This document shows positions 1-6,637 of a stretch of 6,643 nucleotides of DNA, in pieces. Positions within the stretch are counted from its first letter, which is position 1, and every line of letters starts with the position of its first letter. The stretch lies in contig JAJYIO010000144.1 of the NCBI GenBank assembly GCA_021790035.1, positions 1-6,643 on the forward strand, given 5' to 3'. This DNA comes from a bacterium. Its GTDB lineage: Bacteria > Cyanobacteriota > Sericytochromatia > S15B-MN24 > VGJW01. The notes below the pieces were generated by a model. It was not told where the DNA came from. It did no database searches and worked only from the letters and a program-made list of their open reading frames with translations. The position numbers and the translations under genes were made by a program.

Positions 1-1850
1 GATCTAAGGTCGGGAAGCTCTCGTTCTCGAGCAAGCAGGAACGTCAAGCCGAGAACTTCCGGCGCATGTTCCTCGCCATGGCCGAGGATCCTCGCGTGAT
101 CGTGGTCAAGCTGGCCGATCGCCTGCACAACATGCGCACGCTGCACCACATGACGGCGGACAAGCAGCGCGAGATCGCCCAGGAGACCCTCGATATCTTC
201 GCCCCCATCGCCCATCGCCTGGGTATGGGGAAGATCAAGTGGGAGCTCGAGGACCTGTGCCTGCGCTACCTCCATCCGACGGAATTCCGCCAGATCCAGG
301 AACTCGTCGCCGAGAATCGCGAAAAGCGCGAGGCCTACATCCAGGAGATCGTCTCGCGAATTCGTTCGGAGCTCGATTCGGCCGGTCTCGCGGGCGAGGT
401 CTACGGGCGGCCCAAGCACTTTTACAGCATCTGGGTCAAGATGCAGAGCCAGAACAAGGATTTTCAGGACCTCTTCGACGTCACCGCGGTCCGCGTTCTG
501 GTCGAGTCGATTCCTGACTGCTACCACGTCCTCGGCATCGTCCACAGCGTCTGGCGCCCCATTCCGGGCCGCTTCAAGGACTACATCGCGATGCCCAAGC
601 CCAACCAGTACCAGTCCTTGCACACCAGCGTCGTGGGGCCGAGGGGTACGCCCTTCGAGATCCAGATCCGGACCCACGAGATGCACCGCGTGGCCGAACT
701 CGGTATCGCCGCCCACTGGCGCTACAAGGACGGCGGAGCGACCTCGTCGGCCGACGAGAAGCTGACCTGGCTGCGCCAGTTCCTCGACTGGCAATCCGAC
801 ATGCGCGACGCCGAGGAGTACCTCAACACGGTCAAGGAGGACCTCTTCAGCGATGAGGTCTTCGTCTTCACGCCCCGCGGCGACGTGCTCGACCTGCGGC
901 GCGGGGCCACGCCGATCGATTTTGCCTACCGGGTCCACTCGAGCGTCGGCCATCGCTGCGTGGGCGCACGGGTCAACCAGCGCATCGTTCCGCTCGAGAC
1001 CCCGCTCCAGAACGGCGACATCGTCGAGGTCGTGACCAGCAAGGTCGAGCGCCCGAGCCTCGACTGGCTTTCCTTCGTGGTCACCAGCACGGCCAAGCAG
1101 CGGATCCGCCAGTGGTTCAAGCGCCAGCGCCGCGAGGAGAACATCGCGCTGGGCCACGAGGCCCTCGAGCGCGAACTCGACCGCCTGCGCCTGGCCCACC
1201 TCAACAAGGCCGAGCATCTCCAGGAGATCGCCCCCAAGCTCAAGTTTGCCACCACCGACGACCTCTTCGCGGCGATCGGCTATGGCGAGAAGACGGCCGC
1301 CGCCGTGGCCCAGGCCCTGCGGGATGCCTTCGCCCCCAAGGAGCCCGAGCTGCCCCGCATGGCACCGGCGGCCGAGCCGCGGCACCGCAACGGCACGGGC
1401 ATCCTGGTGGAGGGCGGCGCGGGCATGCTTCTCAGCCTGTCCCGCTGCTGCTCGCCGGTGCCCGGCGAGCCCATCGTCGGGGTCGTCACCCGGGGGCGGG
1501 GTATCAGCGTGCATTCGGCCGAATGCGTCAACCTCGAAGGCGTGGAACCCGGCCGCAAGGTCCAGGTCGACTGGGGCGAGGCCGAGAAGGCAGCCTTCCC
1601 GGTGGAGATCGCCGTCGAGGTCATCGATCGGGTGGGCCTGCTCAAGGACATCACGGCCAAGATGGCCGACCTCAAGATCAACATCCGCAACGTCGAGGTC
1701 CGGCCCGCTCGCGACAAGATCGTGGTCGTCCACCTGGTCATCGACGTCGCGGACCTGCCGCACCTGCAGCGGGTCCTGGCCGCGATCGGCCGCATCTCGG
1801 ACGTCATCCGGGCCTATCGCCTGGCCAAGAGCCAGCGGGCCCGCAAGTAG
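1..1850 (+). CDS. rel: Bifunctional (p)ppGpp synthetase/hydrolase, Rel/SpoT family (5'-partial)
   Basis: Cytosolic stringent-response enzyme that makes (p)ppGpp from ATP and GTP/GDP and hydrolyses it. The reading frame is open from the left edge (first full codon at nt 3), and residues before the ATG at 66 (KLSFSSKQERQAENF) already match Rel, so that ATG is internal. In order: end of the HD hydrolase domain with KLADRLHNMRT (nt 108-140), holding the conserved Asp and Asn; synthetase domain with YGRPKHFYS (nt 402-428), LFDVTAVRV, RFKD (nt 570-581), YQSLHT and EIQIRT; TGS domain (about nt 850-1045); helical region; zinc-finger-like RCCSPVPGEPIVG (nt 1443-1481); C-terminal ACT domain (about nt 1596-1840). 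RFKD, rather than the EXDD form of E. coli-type RelA, is the signature of bifunctional Rel/SpoT enzymes. The visible 615 residues imply about 110-130 missing at the N-terminus, including the HD motif. The family call is very secure; bifunctionality is inferred, because half of the hydrolase site is outside the window. Confidence 0.97.
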   Translation, partial: SKVGKLSFSSKQERQAENFRRMFLAMAEDPRVIVVKLADRLHNMRTLHHMTADKQREIAQETLDIFAPIAHRLGMGKIKWELEDLCLRYLHPTEFRQIQELVAENREKREAYIQEIVSRIRSELDSAGLAGEVYGRPKHFYSIWVKMQSQNKDFQDLFDVTAVRVLVESIPDCYHVLGIVHSVWRPIPGRFKDYIAMPKPNQYQSLHTSVVGPRGTPFEIQIRTHEMHRVAELGIAAHWRYKDGGATSSADEKLTWLRQFLDWQSDMRDAEEYLNTVKEDLFSDEVFVFTPRGDVLDLRRGATPIDFAYRVHSSVGHRCVGARVNQRIVPLETPLQNGDIVEVVTSKVERPSLDWLSFVVTSTAKQRIRQWFKRQRREENIALGHEALERELDRLRLAHLNKAEHLQEIAPKLKFATTDDLFAAIGYGEKTAAAVAQALRDAFAPKEPELPRMAPAAEPRHRNGTGILVEGGAGMLLSLSRCCSPVPGEPIVGVVTRGRGISVHSAECVNLEGVEPGRKVQVDWGEAEKAAFPVEIAVEVIDRVGLLKDITAKMADLKINIRNVEVRPARDKIVVVHLVIDVADLPHLQRVLAAIGRISDVIRAYRLAKSQRARK

Positions 1851-1853
1851 CGA

Positions 1854-1876
1854 CCCTATCTTCTGGCGAGAGAGGG
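1854..1876. terminator. Weak imperfect hairpin between convergent genes
   Basis: The 27 bases between the rel stop and the stop of the leftward gene contain CCCT, which pairs with AGGG, then one mismatch, then TCTT, which pairs with GAGA using one G-T pair, around a loop of about five bases. No T-tract follows on either strand. This could be a weak two-way transcript-end structure shared by the converging genes, or chance in GC-rich DNA. Confidence 0.25.
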
Positions 1877-1877
1877 A

Positions 1878-3878
1878 TCAGCCTTCGGCGACGGCCTCGT
1901 CTTCGTCAACCTCGTCATCGATCGCCTCGTCGGGAGGCAAGAGCGGCTCGAGGGCCAGGGCTACCACGCGGCTCGAGGGATTGAGCATCAGCGCGTTGGT
2001 GGTGCCGCCCCGGGGGTTGGGGACCTGCCTGGGAACGAAGGTTCGCAGGTAGCACAGCAGGTTGATCCAGAAGTGAACCTGCTCGCCCGGCGTGGGGCCT
2101 GCGGGGCCCGCGCCCGTATCTGGTTCGGCGACCGCGGTCATCGAGGCCGCGTCTCCCGGCAAGCCCGCCGCGTCGGTCCCCTCGGAAACCGCGGGGTCAC
2201 CGCATCGCGTTCCGAACGAGGGGCCCTCCCCGCCGGCATCGGACCCGGCGACCTCGGCTCCTGGCTCGACCGTCAAGACGCCGAACAGCCGCGCCACCTC
2301 TCGCTGGTATGTGCTGCGGGCGATCCACGCCCGGCCCCGGAGTTCTTCGTGCATCAAGCGGATCATGGCGTCGCGCCGGTCGAGGATCTCGTGGCAGCGG
2401 GGATGCTCGCGTTCGATGTAGACCTGGCTGGCCGGCGGCGCCGACAGCGGGATCGGCACCTCCTCGACTTCTTCCTCCCCCGTGGGGGCCAGAGGCTTGG
2501 CGACTCGCACCATCTGGGAGCCCTTGGCGGCGTCCAGGATCTCCTTGGCCTCGCGGCGAGCCTCGGCGGGTGGCCTGCCGTCCGAGGTCAGCTTGTCGGC
2601 GATGCGCTCGAGGAGCTTGCTGGCCGCCATCCAGGCGTGGCCGTGTTCGACCAGGTGGGCGTCGACCGCGCAGATGAGGAGTTCCTCGGGGCCCGAGTAC
2701 GACCCCGCCGCCAGGTGCTTGACGATGAAGTGCTCCGGGTTGAGCCGCACGAGCTTGACCTTGATGGCGGGGTCCCGCTTGTGCGGGACCTCCTTGGTCA
2801 GCAGGACATTCGTCTCCTTGAGCCAGGAGAGCCAGTTGTGGACCCGGTCCAGGGCAAGATCCGGCAAGACCACCTGGAGCTGATCGCGCAGCTTGCTGAA
2901 GCTGGGGTTGAAAGGCCCCGTCAGCGTGTCTGCGAGGATCTTCAGGACGTTGTCAATGACGATGCGTGCCTCTTGCACGCGGGCCTGGTCCTCGGCCAGG
3001 CGGAAGCGCCGTATGGTCTTGGCCTCTCCCGTGTGGTGGTCGTTCAGCCGAACCTCCTCGCTGGTGAACAGCTCGGAATTGACGGCGTTCTTGAGCCACG
3101 TCTCCCGTTCCTCCTCGCTGAGGCCCACGAGGTTCTTCTGATTGAGGAAATCGAGGAACTTGGCGAACGTCACGAAGCCGAAGTTGTTGGCCTTCATGTA
3201 GTAATCGCAGTACACGACCAGCGCGTCCAGGTTGGACAGGGTGCCGGGCCGTTCGCGAAGCTCGACCGTCGGCGTCGGCTGGCGCCACTCGGGGGGAGCC
3301 GCCCCGGGTCGCGTGGGCGCCGGTCCGCGCAGGGTGAGTGGAGCGGACCGCGAGGTCTGCCGCACGGGAAACGACGCGGTCGAGCGCAGCAGATCGGCCA
3401 GCAGGTCGTCCAGGTGGGCGAATTCCGATCCGTACGTCTGCAGGGTGTGGTTGGTCGCCCCACGCACTCCCCAGAGGATGGCCCGCTTCTGATTGAACAT
3501 CAGGCGCTGGACGATCGGCTGGTAGCCGCGATCGCCCGTCGCGATGATGTACGTCGAGATCTCCGGACGCCGGTTGATGAGGTCGTTGATCGCGTTCTGG
3601 ATCTTGAGGTCGGCGTTGTTGGCACCGGTCAGGTTCAAGATCACGTCGAAGGTGAACTGGTTATAGGCCTGGGCGTGATGGCCAAATTCTGCCTTGGTCC
3701 AGTCCGCCACCGCGGCCCAGTACTCGAGTTCGCCCCAGTCGCGGCAATGATCCAGCAGGGCCTGAGCCAGGTCGGCGGCGAAGTCTTCCTGGACGATCGT
3801 CCCGCCATAGGCCTTGCGCAGGCTGAGCCAGATGTTCTCGTGATCGACGAATAGCGCGCAACGCACCGGGTTGGTCAT
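1878..3878 (-). CDS. NYN (PIN-like nuclease) domain protein with tandem winged-helix-like units
   Basis: Encodes 666 residues from the ATG at 3878. TTG (3887) and GTG (3884) also lie in frame, but the only SD-like bases (GGTGA, 3885-3881) overlap them, and VRCALFVDHENIW at the true N-terminus is the expected first strand of the fold. Residues 1-162 form a LabA/NYN domain: FVDHENIW (Asp12, Asn15), NADLKI (Asp90) and ATGDRGYQPIV (Asp116) are the acidic sites expected for a metal-dependent PIN-like nuclease, usually acting on RNA. A Pro/Arg-rich linker (about 165-212) follows. Then come four stretches that look like winged helix-turn-helix units (about 215-297, 302-385, 398-463, and 490-535 plus 600-645), and an acidic tail (650-666, DDEVDEDE). 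The last unit is interrupted by some 60 Gly/Ala/Pro/Asp-rich residues. There is no signal peptide or membrane segment, so it is likely cytosolic. The NYN assignment is strong; the winged-helix reading is by pattern only. Substrate and role are unknown. Confidence 0.88.
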   Translation of the reverse strand: MTNPVRCALFVDHENIWLSLRKAYGGTIVQEDFAADLAQALLDHCRDWGELEYWAAVADWTKAEFGHHAQAYNQFTFDVILNLTGANNADLKIQNAINDLINRRPEISTYIIATGDRGYQPIVQRLMFNQKRAILWGVRGATNHTLQTYGSEFAHLDDLLADLLRSTASFPVRQTSRSAPLTLRGPAPTRPGAAPPEWRQPTPTVELRERPGTLSNLDALVVYCDYYMKANNFGFVTFAKFLDFLNQKNLVGLSEEERETWLKNAVNSELFTSEEVRLNDHHTGEAKTIRRFRLAEDQARVQEARIVIDNVLKILADTLTGPFNPSFSKLRDQLQVVLPDLALDRVHNWLSWLKETNVLLTKEVPHKRDPAIKVKLVRLNPEHFIVKHLAAGSYSGPEELLICAVDAHLVEHGHAWMAASKLLERIADKLTSDGRPPAEARREAKEILDAAKGSQMVRVAKPLAPTGEEEVEEVPIPLSAPPASQVYIEREHPRCHEILDRRDAMIRLMHEELRGRAWIARSTYQREVARLFGVLTVEPGAEVAGSDAGGEGPSFGTRCGDPAVSEGTDAAGLPGDAASMTAVAEPDTGAGPAGPTPGEQVHFWINLLCYLRTFVPRQVPNPRGGTTNALMLNPSSRVVALALEPLLPPDEAIDDEVDEDEAVAEG

Positions 3879-3885
3879 GCTCACC

Positions 3886-3905
3886 AAAAAAAAGATCCCA
3901 AAAAA
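3886..3905 (-). promoter_or_regulatory. Paired homopolymer tracts in the NYN gene leader
   Basis: On the plus strand there is a run of eight A, then GATCCC, then six A. In the leftward transcript this is a U6 and a U8 tract just before the start codon, in otherwise GC-rich DNA. The U8 tract ends at the GGTGAGC that precedes the ATG. A pyrimidine-rich leader can help ribosome loading through protein S1 when the SD is weak, as it is here. Runs of this length are also prone to slippage. Function is inferred; the tracts themselves are plain in the sequence. Confidence 0.4.
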
Positions 3906-3919
3906 CAGAGCTGACGGTC

Positions 3920-3928
3920 ATTCTAACA
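3920..3928 (-). promoter_or_regulatory. Extended -10 promoter candidate for the NYN gene
   Basis: Read on the minus strand this is TGT followed by TAGAAT: a TGn extension plus a five-of-six match to TATAAT. No good -35 lies 16-18 bases upstream, which is typical of extended -10 promoters. Transcription would begin near 3912-3914 and give a leader of about 35 bases before the ATG at 3878. Position and strand fit the gene well. Housekeeping sigma-factor use is assumed. Confidence 0.4.
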
Positions 3929-4181
3929 CAGCGCAGAGACGCCGCCGGCTTTGCACCTCGGAGCTTGACACGCCTGGCTCTACCGGGGCGAGAGCATCGG
4001 TCCACCGGGCAGAAACTTCGATTTTCCCTCGCTGCTCTCGGGCCATGACCCGGGGAACGGATGGTTCCATCGAACTCTCTGGGGCCAGGGCAGACGGATT
4101 CGCCATCAGACTCTTTGGGCGGCAGAGATTCAACATGCCAGGATGCCATTTCCGAAACGCCTGGCAGCGCCGCGCAGACGC

Positions 4182-4187
4182 TATACT
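4182..4187 (+). promoter_or_regulatory. Candidate -10 element for the methyltransferase gene
   Basis: TATACT matches TATAAT at five of six positions. The best -35 candidate is CTGGCA (4161-4166), four of six matches to TTGACA at a short 15-base spacing, so this is a weak promoter prediction. A start near 4194 would give a leader of about 35 bases, with GGAG at 4216-4219, before the TTG codon at 4229. If this promoter is real, the upstream ATG at 4061 cannot be the start used from it. Confidence 0.3.
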
Positions 4188-4215
4188 TGAGCGACCCATC
4201 TCATGGATATCTTGC

Positions 4216-4219
4216 GGAG
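4216..4219 (+). promoter_or_regulatory. Shine-Dalgarno candidate deciding the methyltransferase start
   Basis: GGAG lies nine bases before the in-frame TTG at 4229, an acceptable spacing. By contrast, the ATG at 4061 has only a poorer GGGGAA a few bases upstream. This is one reason for preferring the TTG start. Confidence 0.35.
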
Positions 4220-4228
4220 CCCTACAGG

Positions 4229-6535
4229 TTGAGCCTACATCCGTCGCTCGAACCGCTGCCGGGTTGGGACGGAGCCATTCCGCTCGACCGCGAACCCGAC
4301 GGCCACTGGATCGTCGACCTCGATCCCCTGACCGATCCGATGCTTCTCTGGTCCGGCAAGGCCTCGGCCAGGCCCGTCGGTGGCCTGCCGCTGCAGCGCA
4401 CCGAGATCGTGCCGGCCTCTCAGCTCGGCCGCATCGCCCGGAGGGCGCTGGGCCCGGATCGCGAGAATCGGGTGGAATGGTTCGAGCACGCCGACGGCTG
4501 GCGAAACCGGCTCATCAGCGGGGACTCGCTGCCGGTGATGGAGGCGCTGATGCGCCACGAGCGGATGGCCGGTGCGGTTCAGGCGGTCTACATGGACCCC
4601 CCCTACGGCATCAAGTACGACGCCAACTTCCAGCAACGCGTCGATCGCGCCCGCAACGACGCCGACGAGTCCAGCGACGACGTACTGACGATCAAGGCCT
4701 TTCGCGACACCTGGGTGCTGGGCATCCACTCCTACCTCTCGTACCTCCAGGAGAGGCTCTACCTGGCCCGAGAACTCCTGACGCCGAGCGGGTCGATCTT
4801 CGTGCAATCGGGTGATCGCAATGTCCACCTGGTTCGCAACGTCCTGGACGAGGTCTTCGGGGCGCGCAACTTCGTGGCGATCATCCCCTTCCGCAAGAAA
4901 ACGATGCCGCTGGGGGCTCGGTACCTGGACGGGATGGTGGATTTCTTGGTGTGGTACGCCAAGGATCTGGACTCCCTCAAGTACCGCCAGCTCTACCTCG
5001 AGCAGGACATCCAGGGGGAGTTCCACTGGAAGGCGTACGAGACGTCGGACGGCCAGACTTGTCGGATGACGCCCGAGCAGCAATCCGATCACCGGCTGTT
5101 GCCCGCGGGCGCCCGCCCGTTTCGAATGGTTTCGATGAAAGCGCCCGGCTACTCGGCCGCCAACGACTTCGAGATCGAGCTCGGCGGCACGCGGTACCCG
5201 CCTCCCCGGGGAGGCTCGTGGATCACCGGCCCCGAGGGAATCGCCCGCCTCAAGGCCGCCGGGAGGCTGGCCCTGGATGGCAGGACCGTGTCCTTCAAGC
5301 TCTTCTTCGACGACTTTCCGCTGGCCAAGCTGACCAATCTCTGGTCGGACACCGTCGGGGCCTTCGACAAGGCCTACGTCGTCCAGACCAGCGAGGAGGT
5401 CGTTCGGCGGTGTCTCTTGATGTCCACCGATCCCGGCGACCTCGTGCTGGACCCCACGTGCGGCTCGGGGACGACGGCCATGTGCGCCGAGCGCTGGGGG
5501 CGCCGGTGGATCGCCTGCGATACCTCCCGGGTGGCGATCCATGTGGCACGCCGACGCCTGCTCGGAGCCGCCTTCGATCCCTTCGTCCTGCGAGGCTCCA
5601 CGCCCGCCGACGGCTTCGCCTTGAGGGCCATCGAGCGGCGGACCCTGCGCACGATCGCCGGCGGCCTCGAGCCCGAGCGGATCGAGCTCGTCGATCGCCC
5701 GGCCGTCAAGAAGGGCGTCGTGCGCGTGACGGGGCCCTTCGAACTCGATGCCGTCGGGCGCTATGCCGAGGCCGACTGGCACGCCTCGGTCCAGACGGGC
5801 GAAGGGCTCGAGAACTACGTCGAGGTTCTGTGCCGCCTCTATGCCCCCGACGCGCGGACCGAAGTCTTCGGTCTGGTCCACGCGGTCTTCGAGACCGACG
5901 GCCGGATGTCGGCTCTCTCGGTCGGTCCGCTCGCGGGACGGGTGACGGCCAGCCAGGTCGAGGATGCCGTGCAGGATGCCCGTATGCTGGGCATCTCGGA
6001 GGTGCACGTTCTCGGCTGGGCCTTCGATGCCAACCTCGGCGCGACCATCGACCGCCTGTCCACGGATGGCGCCGATTCCGGGACCGCGGTTCGCCTCGTC
6101 GCCATCCGACCCGATGCCCTGGCCCGGGGGTTGAAGCCGGATGCCAGGGACCGGCTCTTCGCCCCCCAGGGCACCCCCGAGGTCGAGCTCGAGGAATTGC
6201 CGGATGGAAGGCTCCAGGTGCGACTCCTCGGGGTGTCGGTCCCGGATCGCCAGACCGGCGAGACCGTCGCGCACGCGGTCGGCTCTGGCTACATCGCGGC
6301 CTGGTACCTCGACGAGGCGTTCGACGGCGACTGCTTCGTGGATTCACAGATCTTCCTCGATCTCTCGCGCACGCCCAACCTCAGGGCCTTGCTCAAGGTG
6401 GACGTGGACCCGGAGGAGTTCCAGCTGCAGGCATTCTCCCGCCCCTTCCAGCGACCCGTGACGGGCCGCGTCGCAGTCAAGACCACCGACGTTTACGGCA
6501 ACGAATCGACGGTCGTCCTGCCAGCTGCCGGATGA
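4229..6535 (+). CDS. Site-specific DNA methyltransferase, beta class, type III Mod-like
   Basis: Predicted to transfer a methyl group from S-adenosylmethionine to a base, most likely N6 of adenine, in a specific DNA sequence. From the TTG at 4229 it has 768 residues. Motif IV is DPPYGIKY (residues 123-130, nt 4595 on), followed by AFRDTW, HSYLSYLQERL, ARELL, GSIFVQSGDRNVHLVRNVLDEVFG and FLVWYA. A probable target-recognition region spans about 245-375. Then come motif X (VVQTSEEVVRRCLL), motif I (LDPTCGSGTT, about 407-416) and CDTSRVAI with Asp431. Motif IV before motif I defines the beta class. The C-terminal 300 residues (VRVTGPFELD, LEELPDGRLQVRLLG, AAWYLDEAFDGD) match the tail of a Mod-like family. 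An ATG at 4061 would add 56 residues, but those codons have only about 59% G/C at third positions against about 79% in the next 48 and higher still beyond, and they carry no family motif. No Res subunit is visible, so modification without restriction is possible. The methylase call is secure; start and recognition site are not. Confidence 0.93.
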   Translation: MSLHPSLEPLPGWDGAIPLDREPDGHWIVDLDPLTDPMLLWSGKASARPVGGLPLQRTEIVPASQLGRIARRALGPDRENRVEWFEHADGWRNRLISGDSLPVMEALMRHERMAGAVQAVYMDPPYGIKYDANFQQRVDRARNDADESSDDVLTIKAFRDTWVLGIHSYLSYLQERLYLARELLTPSGSIFVQSGDRNVHLVRNVLDEVFGARNFVAIIPFRKKTMPLGARYLDGMVDFLVWYAKDLDSLKYRQLYLEQDIQGEFHWKAYETSDGQTCRMTPEQQSDHRLLPAGARPFRMVSMKAPGYSAANDFEIELGGTRYPPPRGGSWITGPEGIARLKAAGRLALDGRTVSFKLFFDDFPLAKLTNLWSDTVGAFDKAYVVQTSEEVVRRCLLMSTDPGDLVLDPTCGSGTTAMCAERWGRRWIACDTSRVAIHVARRRLLGAAFDPFVLRGSTPADGFALRAIERRTLRTIAGGLEPERIELVDRPAVKKGVVRVTGPFELDAVGRYAEADWHASVQTGEGLENYVEVLCRLYAPDARTEVFGLVHAVFETDGRMSALSVGPLAGRVTASQVEDAVQDARMLGISEVHVLGWAFDANLGATIDRLSTDGADSGTAVRLVAIRPDALARGLKPDARDRLFAPQGTPEVELEELPDGRLQVRLLGVSVPDRQTGETVAHAVGSGYIAAWYLDEAFDGDCFVDSQIFLDLSRTPNLRALLKVDVDPEEFQLQAFSRPFQRPVTGRVAVKTTDVYGNESTVVLPAAG

Positions 6536-6601
6536 GTTGCCCATCGGCTGCGCCGACACTCTCGAATGAAACGCCACCTGCCGAGCGGGGCTACGCAGCA
6601 G

Positions 6602-6637
6602 CTTGCCCGCAGCGGGGGGTAGTTTGCGGGGGGCAAG
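6602..6637 (+). repeat. Inverted repeat CTTGCCC / GGGCAAG overlapping the terminal hairpin
   Basis: CTTGCCC at 6602-6608 is the exact reverse complement of GGGCAAG at 6631-6637, with a 22-base loop. The right arm uses bases that also form the left side of the GGGGGC-AAG-GCCCCC hairpin, so the two structures exclude each other in RNA. Seven-base arms can arise by chance in GC-rich DNA. Confidence 0.35.

Larger units (their letters stand above)
3879..4228. other. Divergent intergenic region between the NYN gene and the methyltransferase gene
   Basis: About 350 bases separate the two divergent starts. The region has clearly lower GC than the genes and no convincing coding sequence. From left to right it holds the A8/A6 tracts that become U-tracts in the NYN gene leader (3886-3905), an extended -10 element on the minus strand (3920-3928), a perfect TTGACA on the plus strand (3965-3970) without a matching -10, and TATACT on the plus strand (4182-4187) followed by GGAG (4216-4219). 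An ATG at 4061 is in frame with the methyltransferase, but the 56 codons it would add have noncoding-like composition. No long inverted repeat, operator palindrome or RNA gene was recognised. Confidence 0.6.

Noticed and set aside
66..1850. ATG at 66 as the true rel start
   Set aside because: The upstream codons from nt 3 encode conserved Rel sequence, and a start at 66 would remove nearly all of the hydrolase domain.
1112..2052. Overlapping plus-strand frames across the end of rel and into the convergent gene
   Set aside because: They are Arg/Pro/Ser-rich translations with no family match, in other frames of rel, running into the antisense of the next gene.
2073..3854. Long plus-strand open frame (593 codons) opposite the NYN gene
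   Set aside because: It lies wholly antisense to a gene with clear NYN motifs, its translation shows no recognisable domain, and long antisense frames are expected in DNA this rich in G and C.
3965..3970. Perfect TTGACA on the plus strand as a -35 element
   Set aside because: The bases 16-18 downstream (around GCGAGA) do not resemble a -10 element, and the position is over 250 bases before the preferred methylase start.
3661..4149. Minus-strand frame covering the start of the NYN gene and the intergenic region
   Set aside because: It is out of frame with the NYN domain, lacks conserved motifs and covers the promoter region; no SD was found.
4235..6274. Long minus-strand open frame (679 codons) opposite the methyltransferase gene
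   Set aside because: The sense strand carries an unbroken set of methyltransferase motifs. The antisense product is Gly/Arg/Asp/His-rich with no family resemblance, as expected of a GC-driven shadow.
6566..6622. 18-codon ORF starting ATGAAACGC after the methylase
   Set aside because: There is no SD, no recognisable product, and it runs through the G-runs and the left arm of the inverted repeat.
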